DNA of 27,630 nt from JBEINZ01 sp040377825 (lineage in GTDB: Bacteria; Pseudomonadota; Alphaproteobacteria; Rhizobiales; Ancalomicrobiaceae), in contig JBEINZ010000012.1 of the NCBI GenBank assembly GCA_040377825.1, positions 1-27,630 on the forward strand, written 5' to 3'. The position numbers and the translations under genes were made by a program. Below, in pieces: positions 22,011-27,630 of the stretch (position 1 is the stretch's first letter; each line of letters starts with the position of its first letter). The notes below the pieces were generated by a model, which was not told the origin of the DNA, did not search any database, and was given only the letters and a program-made list of their open reading frames with translations.

Positions 22011-24763
22011 GACGCCGAGCGGCCTGGAAGGGATTGCCCATCGCGAACTTCACTGTCTGCCGTCGCACCCTCCCCTCGATCTGACACCGAACGCTTCCCA
22101 AGGTAACGTTCGGCGAGGCCGCGAAAATCATCGAGTTGCCGGATGTGCAGATCTCGTTGTGCCAGGGGAATGTCGATGCGCTCTTCGCGCATTCGCCTGA
22201 TGATCGAAAACCGCAAATCGCTCTCCACGCCATAGGCGTCGTTGACGTTGGCAACGGTGCAAACGAGGCGAAATTGCATCGCTGACTCGCCGAAATTTGT
22301 AAAGAATGCGTTCGGCGCCGGGAAGATCATAACGAGCTTGTGCCCGCGGGCGCAGCCGAGCAGAACCTCGCGCACCTTGTCCGGATCGGCGCTGTAATCC
22401 ACGCCGATGTCGATGACACAACGACCCGTTAAATCGCGATGCATCCAATTTTTCACGCTACCGGAAATCAGCGTCGAGTTCGGCACGATTAAGCTACCGC
22501 GATCAAAGGTCTCGATTTCCGTCGACCGAACATTGATTTTGCGAACAAAGCCCTTTTCCGCCCCGATTTCGATCAGGTCGCCGGACTTAATCGGGCGTTC
22601 GGCAAGAAGAATAAGGCCGGAAACGAAATTGTTAACGATCGATTGCAGTCCAAAGCCGATACCGACCGAGAGCGCGCCGGCTACGATTGCAACATTCTCC
22701 AAATTGAGACCGATCGACGCAAAGGCAAGCATAGCCGCCACGACGAAGCCGACATAGCCGAAGGCTGTCCGGATCGAGTTCTTCAACCCGACATCCATGC
22801 GCGTGTGCGGCAAGAAGCGATGTTCAAGCCAGTTTTGGATGCCACGCGTGATGGCAACGACCCCGACGAAAACAACGAGGCCGGCTAGGATCGACGACAA
22901 CGAAATCGTGATGCCGCCTATCCGAAACCCGAAAAACGCCGCTCGAGCATCCGCCACCAAGTCGGTCGATTCAATACCCCATGGCGATACAATCAGTAGC
23001 GCGGCCAAGGCAAACATGATCAGTCGACCGAACCCGGCCAGTACGACACCAATCTGTTCGACGGCCTCGCGCGAGATGCCCATCGAGCGATTGAGCGAGG
23101 TGCCGATGGCCGTGTCCTTTCGGAACGCGGAGCCGATGGCTTCTTCATAGAGTGACATCAGAATACGGAGTGATGCGAAGACCGCGCCGGCCCAAACCAT
23201 TTGGGTGGCCAGGAACCGGGCAAGGGCAACATAACCCATGACGGCCGCAGCCGCCCCGACGAGCGCGGCGATCCAGGCGAGCGGTACAAGCCAGCGCCAT
23301 AGAATGCTACCACTGCGCTGAGTGGTTGGATCCGTCGTCGGACTTGCCTCCGGCGCCTCATCCTCGGCGATGCTGCTGGCCACGACGCGAAGCACCAGCA
23401 TGATTAGGATGATCGACAGAAGCGCGAAGAGGCCGGAAACCGCGATGACGAGGGCAATCGGCGCGCTCAAGACGTCCGTCATTCGCCCGGCAAAGGCACC
23501 GATGCCAACGGTGACGGCTAGCGTTACCAGAAGCCCACGAAGCCGTTGGACAGTCGGCTCGGGAAAATCGATCAGCCGCCACTGAGGCTTTGCGGGTGCA
23601 AGCACTGCCAACGCAAGGCTATAGACTGCCATCGCGGAACCAATACCACCCATGACACCGAACAGCATTTGATTGATGCGGTCGGGATTGAGATCGAATG
23701 CGCGCAATGCCGCGATAACGACCCAGATGAACGCGACCGGCAGGATCACATTAACAGCGACAATAGCAGCAGCGACACCGGAAACAGTGAGCTGCGGCGG
23801 GTCGATGACACGCGCATCACGTTCGGTTATTTGGACTAATCGGCGGCGAACCGGGCGAAGCAAGAAGATGGCGCCTAGTCCCACGAGACCGAGCACGACC
23901 AACGCCGTCTGGCTTGCTCGAGCCGCGAGCAGACCGATCCATTCGCGAATGAGAAGAACAAAGCCCCCGACAACGGAGGGCACCGCCGATGCCGCCTCGA
24001 GCAATAGGCTCGGGTCGAGAACGGAACGGGACTGCTCGAGCAGCGCTGAGGTAAATCGCTCGCGGCGTCGATCGGTCGTCGCCCGGGCGACTTCGTCGGC
24101 TTTCAATTGAATGAGATTGGCTTGCTTTACGAAGCCCTGCAGGTCCGCAAGCGCCTTTTGCTGCGTCTCACGTTCCTGCTTAACCGCGTCGGCCTCGACA
24201 GGCGGGGGTTCGCCCTCCTTGACCTGCGGCGCGGGGCCGAGTTGCTTAAGTCGCGCCTCCAACGCCTGAACATTGGGCGTCAGCTGCTCGACAATTTTGT
24301 CCGCGCGGGCACGAATCGTCTCCGCGCGAGTTCTAAGGTCCACCAGCGATCTGTCGCTCAGACCCGGTCGGCCGACCCCCGCCGCGATCTGATCGATTTC
24401 GATCTTCCACGCATCCAACTGCTGCTGCGGATTCTCGCTTGCGCCTTCAGCGCGCTGTGGCGCGGCACGGTCTTGCGCCCAAAGCGGCGGGAAACCGACG
24501 GCCAACCCCACGGTTAAGCCAAGGATAACAACGAGCGCGTTGAGGCCTAGAATGTGGGAGAGGAAGCGAAGCGCTTGGGGCACGGTCGGTCCGAAAGCTC
24601 GATGACGGGATGGGTTTGAAGAGCACGGCGGTGCGGTGGACACGCCCTGTTGACGGAAGAATGCGGCAAAAGCGGCTCGAGGTCGAGGCAACCGGCCTCT
24701 TGCAATGCGCCGCGAAATCGGATCGGTTGCTCTACCATTTGGAAAAGTGGCCGTAGATCCCAC
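22007..24763 (-). CDS. DUF3772-MscS mechanosensitive channel
   Basis: The product is a large MscS-superfamily channel of the inner membrane. A hydrophobic signal-like segment (about 65-92, ending LWAQD) precedes a coiled periplasmic region of the DUF3772 type (about 100-260) rich in Gln, Glu and Lys. Many transmembrane segments follow. The conserved pore helix and beta domain are near the C-terminus: NVAIVAGALSVGIGFGLQSIVNNFVSGLILLAERPIKSGDLIEIG. A cytoplasmic alpha/beta domain ends the protein. The reading frame starts at a GTG at 24763 without a Shine-Dalgarno sequence; the first 40-60 residues lack family character, so the true start may be a GTG further in. The stop overlaps the CAP-lipoprotein gene. 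Confidence 0.88.
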   Translation of the reverse strand: MGSTATFPNGRATDPISRRIARGRLPRPRAAFAAFFRQQGVSTAPPCSSNPSRHRAFGPTVPQALRFLSHILGLNALVVILGLTVGLAVGFPPLWAQDRAAPQRAEGASENPQQQLDAWKIEIDQIAAGVGRPGLSDRSLVDLRTRAETIRARADKIVEQLTPNVQALEARLKQLGPAPQVKEGEPPPVEADAVKQERETQQKALADLQGFVKQANLIQLKADEVARATTDRRRERFTSALLEQSRSVLDPSLLLEAASAVPSVVGGFVLLIREWIGLLAARASQTALVVLGLVGLGAIFLLRPVRRRLVQITERDARVIDPPQLTVSGVAAAIVAVNVILPVAFIWVVIAALRAFDLNPDRINQMLFGVMGGIGSAMAVYSLALAVLAPAKPQWRLIDFPEPTVQRLRGLLVTLAVTVGIGAFAGRMTDVLSAPIALVIAVSGLFALLSIILIMLVLRVVASSIAEDEAPEASPTTDPTTQRSGSILWRWLVPLAWIAALVGAAAAVMGYVALARFLATQMVWAGAVFASLRILMSLYEEAIGSAFRKDTAIGTSLNRSMGISREAVEQIGVVLAGFGRLIMFALAALLIVSPWGIESTDLVADARAAFFGFRIGGITISLSSILAGLVVFVGVVAITRGIQNWLEHRFLPHTRMDVGLKNSIRTAFGYVGFVVAAMLAFASIGLNLENVAIVAGALSVGIGFGLQSIVNNFVSGLILLAERPIKSGDLIEIGAEKGFVRKINVRSTEIETFDRGSLIVPNSTLISGSVKNWMHRDLTGRCVIDIGVDYSADPDKVREVLLGCARGHKLVMIFPAPNAFFTNFGESAMQFRLVCTVANVNDAYGVESDLRFSIIRRMREERIDIPLAQRDLHIRQLDDFRGLAERYLGKRSVSDRGEGATADSEVRDGQSLPGRSAS

Positions 24764-24822
24764 ATCTAGGGTCCGCAGGCCGGCACATTGCCGAACCGCT
24801 CAGAGGTCATCGAGCAGCAAAC

Positions 24823-25740
24823 ATGCCTATGGACAGTACCAGCGAAGTTGCGTCCCCTCCACCGCGTTTTGATCGCCCGCGCGGTTTGAAGGCTGCGGGT
24901 AAGGTTGTTTGGTCGGCATTTTATTGGGGTTTGCTGCGCAATGAGTCCTTCGCCCACGCCTCCAATATCGCCTTCGCGATCCTGTTCTCACTCTTTCCCT
25001 TCATGATCCTCATTACCGGCATCGCCGGCTATTGGGGCGGGGCGGAACTCGCCAAGGCCGCCGCGGAAGGAACGGGCGGACTCTTTTCGGTGCTTCCAGA
25101 GGAGGTGGCTCGAATCCTAAGGCCCGAGGTCGCTGCGGTCGTATCCGGATCACAGGCGCAGGTACTAACGGTCGGCGCGATCTTGCTCGTGATCATCGTG
25201 ACAGGCCTCGTCGAAAGCCTGCGCATGGGTCTCAACTACGCTTACCGGGCCTATGACAATCGTCATTTCCTGATCCGTCGACTTGAAGGGACTTTCTTCA
25301 TGCTGGTCGGCGGAATCACGATTCTCGGCCTTGGATTCCTGGTCATTGTATTGCCGGTATTGTGGGACTTCCTTTTGCCCCGCGCGCCTGAACTCGCACC
25401 ATATTATTCCTACTTCAATCGGCTGCCGCTTGTGTTCTTTTCGCTGGGCGTGTTCTTTTTCCTCCTCGGCGCGCATCTCTTTTTGCCGGCGCGGCGGCAG
25501 ACCTTCGCGGCCGTGATCCCCGGCGTACTGGTAACGCTAGGGCTTTGGTTCATCGCTGGTCTCGTATTCTCCTACTATTTCAGCCACTTCTCATCCTATA
25601 CGCGAACCTATGCCGGACTCGCGGGCGTGATCGCGTCCATGCTGTTCTTCTATATCGTTGGGCTGATTTTCCTGTATGGCGCGGAGATCAATCATTTCTA
25701 TTTGGAACTGCGGGGCGAGGATGTGTCGGGCCGGCAATAA
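24823..25740 (+). CDS. YihY/UPF0761 family inner-membrane protein
   Basis: The 305-aa protein has a cytoplasmic N-terminus and about six transmembrane segments. Family blocks include SFAHASNIAFAILFSLFPFMILITG, the GLVESLRMGLNYAYR region and a C-terminal TYAGLAGVIASMLFFYIVGLIFLYGAEINH. Older annotations call this ribonuclease BN; that enzymatic name is no longer supported, and the function is unknown. It is divergent from the MscS gene with only 59 bp between reading-frame starts, and converges on ccrA. An in-frame ATG also occurs at 24829. Confidence 0.9.
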   Translation: MPMDSTSEVASPPPRFDRPRGLKAAGKVVWSAFYWGLLRNESFAHASNIAFAILFSLFPFMILITGIAGYWGGAELAKAAAEGTGGLFSVLPEEVARILRPEVAAVVSGSQAQVLTVGAILLVIIVTGLVESLRMGLNYAYRAYDNRHFLIRRLEGTFFMLVGGITILGLGFLVIVLPVLWDFLLPRAPELAPYYSYFNRLPLVFFSLGVFFFLLGAHLFLPARRQTFAAVIPGVLVTLGLWFIAGLVFSYYFSHFSSYTRTYAGLAGVIASMLFFYIVGLIFLYGAEINHFYLELRGEDVSGRQ

Positions 25741-25846
25741 CTGCTGGTGAACGGATTCTATGTTTCTTAACGCATGGCGCGGCGTGACGGGCCAAGTCCA
25801 GTATTCGCCTGAAGTGACAATTACCCTTGCGACGCCGAACTGTTGG

Positions 25847-25882
25847 TTCGCACTGATCAGAAATGGATCTGATCAGTGCGAA
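25847..25882. terminator. Perfect 15-bp inverted repeat at the end of ccrA
   Basis: TTCGCACTGATCAGA (25847-25861) and TCTGATCAGTGCGAA (25868-25882) form a perfect 15-bp stem with a 6-nt loop AATGGA. It spans the ccrA stop codon (25873-25875) and lies downstream of the convergent yihY-like gene, so it could end both transcripts. No T-run follows on either strand. Confidence 0.6.
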
Positions 25883-27168
25883 CCCGTCTCAATCGCGTCT
25901 TCCAAGGTCCGTAGCCCCGTCACCGGAGCACACACCAAGACGGCCATGTTCCCGGGCGCGTGCTCGTTCTTCCACATCTTCGTATGGGCCAAAGGGATCT
26001 TGTCCCATGAAAAAACCTCGGACATGCATGGGTCGATACGTTGGTCAAGCACGAGCCGGTTTGCGGCCGCTGCTTGCTTTAAATGCGCGAAGTGGGAACC
26101 CTGGATGCGTTTTTGGTGCATCCAGACGTACCTTGCGTCAAAGGTGATGTTGAATCCGGTAGTCCCCGCGCAAAACACGATGAGTCCGCCCCGCTTGGCC
26201 ACAAAAGCCGAAACCGGGAACGTTGCCTCGCCGGGATGCTCGAACACGCAGTCAACATTCACGCCCTTGCCGGTAATGGCCCAAATCGCCTTGCCGAATT
26301 TGCGGGCTTCGGCGAACCAGGCATCGTATTCGGCGCTTCCGACCTTTGGCAGCGCGCCCCAGCACTTAAAATCCTTGCGATTAATGACCCCGCGCGCGCC
26401 GAGGCCCAGGACATAGTCTCGTTTCGTCTCATCCGAGATCACCCCGATCGCGTTTGCCCCGGCCGCGGCACAAATTTGCACGGCAAAAACGCCGAGGCCG
26501 CCCGAGGCGCCCCATACCAACACGTTTTGCCCCGGCTTCAGCGTATGCGGCTCGTGCCCGTAGAGCATCCGATAGGCGGTGGCGAGCGTCAGGGTGTAGC
26601 AGGCCGCTTCCTCCCAAGTCAGATGTTTGGGGCGCGGCAGGAGTTGTCGTGCCTGCACGCGGCAGAATTGCGCGAATGAGCCATCCGGCGTCTCATAACC
26701 CCAAATGCGTTGGGTCGGCGACAACATAGGGTCGCCACCGTTGCATTCCTCGTCATCTCCGTCGTCTTGGTTACAATGGATAACCACCTCGTCGCCGACC
26801 TTCCAAAGCCGCACTTTCGAGCCGACCTTCCAAACTATGCCGGAGGCGTCCGAACCGGCAATATGAAACGGCGCCTTGTGCCCGTCGAAGGGCGAGATCG
26901 GCTGTCCAAGGCTCGCCCAAACGCCGTTGTAGTTCACGCCGGCCGCCATCACGAGGACGAGAACCTCATTGGAATCGATCTCCCAGGTCGGCACGACCTC
27001 AAGCCGCATGGCGTCTTCGGGCGGTCCATGACGCTCCCTACGGATCGCCCAGGCATACATCCTCGCGGGCACATGCCCCATCGGCGGGATTTCGCCGATC
27101 TCGTAAAGGTCCTTCAGCGTAGCCGTGTCGGACGGGTCTGAATTGATGGACAGAGCGCGAGGCGGCAT
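25873..27168 (-). CDS. ccrA: Crotonyl-CoA carboxylase/reductase
   Basis: Ccr reductively carboxylates crotonyl-CoA to ethylmalonyl-CoA with NADPH, the key step of the ethylmalonyl-CoA pathway for acetyl-CoA assimilation. The chosen ATG at 27168 (MPPRALSINSD) has AGAGGA six bases upstream and gives 431 aa, the family length; the frame runs open to 27222. The MDR-fold protein shows GVNYNGVWASLGQP with the conserved Asn81, the insert DDGDDEECNGGDPMLSPTQRIWGYE, the NADPH-binding GASGGLGVFAVQ and the C-terminal FVAKRGGLIVFCAGTTG and YVWMHQKRIQGSH regions. No other pathway gene is in the window. Confidence 0.95.
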   Translation of the reverse strand: MPPRALSINSDPSDTATLKDLYEIGEIPPMGHVPARMYAWAIRRERHGPPEDAMRLEVVPTWEIDSNEVLVLVMAAGVNYNGVWASLGQPISPFDGHKAPFHIAGSDASGIVWKVGSKVRLWKVGDEVVIHCNQDDGDDEECNGGDPMLSPTQRIWGYETPDGSFAQFCRVQARQLLPRPKHLTWEEAACYTLTLATAYRMLYGHEPHTLKPGQNVLVWGASGGLGVFAVQICAAAGANAIGVISDETKRDYVLGLGARGVINRKDFKCWGALPKVGSAEYDAWFAEARKFGKAIWAITGKGVNVDCVFEHPGEATFPVSAFVAKRGGLIVFCAGTTGFNITFDARYVWMHQKRIQGSHFAHLKQAAAANRLVLDQRIDPCMSEVFSWDKIPLAHTKMWKNEHAPGNMAVLVCAPVTGLRTLEDAIETGSH

Positions 27169-27415
27169 GTTTGTCCTCTCGAAATGCGGTTCCAGTAACT
27201 GACATTGGTCCAAACGCGCCATGCGACGATCGGATCAGTTTCACTTCGCCAAAATGTGGGCGCCATGTGTCGGCGCGCCCGCGAGTGACCAAAAAAGAGC
27301 TTTTCAGCGCATCAAAAATTTAAGGCTAATTCAGGATTTACATTTAAATTTACACAAGGGAAGATGATATCATAGTTTTGGGCAGCGCTCGAATTCGTCC
27401 AATCGGTGAAGTAAC

Positions 27416-27630
27416 ATGTTAGCTTACTTCGATAACTCGTCATGGTTCGTCCTCGTGGCGGTTATCTTCCTTGTTGCGTTTGCGCTCGGCTACATGGCGG
27501 ACCTGATTCTCGGAACGATCGGGTTTGGGGTCATTTTCAATATGATTTTGTTTGCTATGGGTGGCTCCGCCGGGATCTTTGTTTTAGATCACGCTTTCTC
27601 GAACTTTTATTTGCCAATGCGACATTCCAC
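27416..27630 (+). CDS. Small membrane protein, truncated by the window edge
   Basis: From the ATG at 27416 an open frame runs to the end of the window without a stop, at least 71 codons. It starts MLAYFDNSSWFVLVAVIFLV, with one hydrophobic segment (about 10-30) and a second (about 33-56, ILGTIGFGVIFNMILFAMGG). This resembles small inner-membrane proteins of unknown function in alphaproteobacteria. The upstream 247 bp, shared with divergent ccrA, are AT-rich near 27307-27365. The Shine-Dalgarno sequence is weak (GGTGAA). Confidence 0.6.
   Translation, partial: MLAYFDNSSWFVLVAVIFLVAFALGYMADLILGTIGFGVIFNMILFAMGGSAGIFVLDHAFSNFYLPMRHS

Noticed and set aside
25760..26416. Plus-strand ORF of 218 aa
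   Set aside because: Antisense to ccrA, with composition explained by the ccrA codons.

Overview
The window looks like a chromosomal segment of an alphaproteobacterium, most likely of the order Hyphomicrobiales (Rhizobiales). The evidence is the mix of families: a CpdR-type response regulator, a TIGR02302/DUF4175 membrane protein, an argH-lptM pair divergent from a tlpA-like gene, an ftsE-ftsX-ydcF-plsC operon divergent from an MJ0042 zinc-finger protein, and crotonyl-CoA carboxylase/reductase of the ethylmalonyl-CoA pathway. The species cannot be named from the sequence. Most of the window is ordinary core genome. No tRNA, rRNA, transposase, phage gene or CRISPR array is visible.

Layout. 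Positions 1-970 hold a small uncharacterised gene on the minus strand. A roughly 120-bp compound palindromic repeat lies in frame inside its 5' end, and a LexA-like box sits over a candidate promoter upstream. A second, shorter repeat copy lies at 861-913. Next comes the minus-strand operon ftsE-ftsX-ydcF-plsC (4414 down to 971). Divergent from it are an MJ0042 zinc-ribbon membrane protein, hpt (start overlapping the previous stop) and a cpdR-like regulator (4735-6775). The TIGR02302 protein, lptM and argH follow on the minus strand (6818-11341); lysA, which often lies between lptM and the TIGR02302 gene in related genomes, is absent. A TlpA-like thioredoxin is divergent from argH. A 60-aa YjfB-like gene (12128-12310) converges on tlpA.

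The most unusual block is 12547-15386. It is a tightly overlapping operon encoding a YdaS-type HTH-DUF29 fusion protein, UreE with a very His-rich tail, UreF and UreG. No urease structural gene lies nearby. Each start overlaps the preceding stop, so the HTH-DUF29 protein appears translationally coupled to the nickel-delivery proteins. A perfect inverted repeat overlies its likely promoter, immediately before an ATG that has no Shine-Dalgarno sequence.

The rest comprises gluQ, an AEC-family transporter, a lone receiver-domain protein, an L,D-transpeptidase, a BioF2-like GNAT protein, an acyl-CoA synthetase, a CAP-domain lipoprotein overlapping a DUF3772-MscS channel gene, a YihY-family membrane protein, ccrA and, at the right edge, the start of a small membrane protein. 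Themes are envelope biology (FtsEX, PlsC, YdcF, LptM, L,D-transpeptidase, MscS, YihY), nickel/urease maturation and C2/acyl-CoA metabolism (Ccr, acyl-CoA synthetase).
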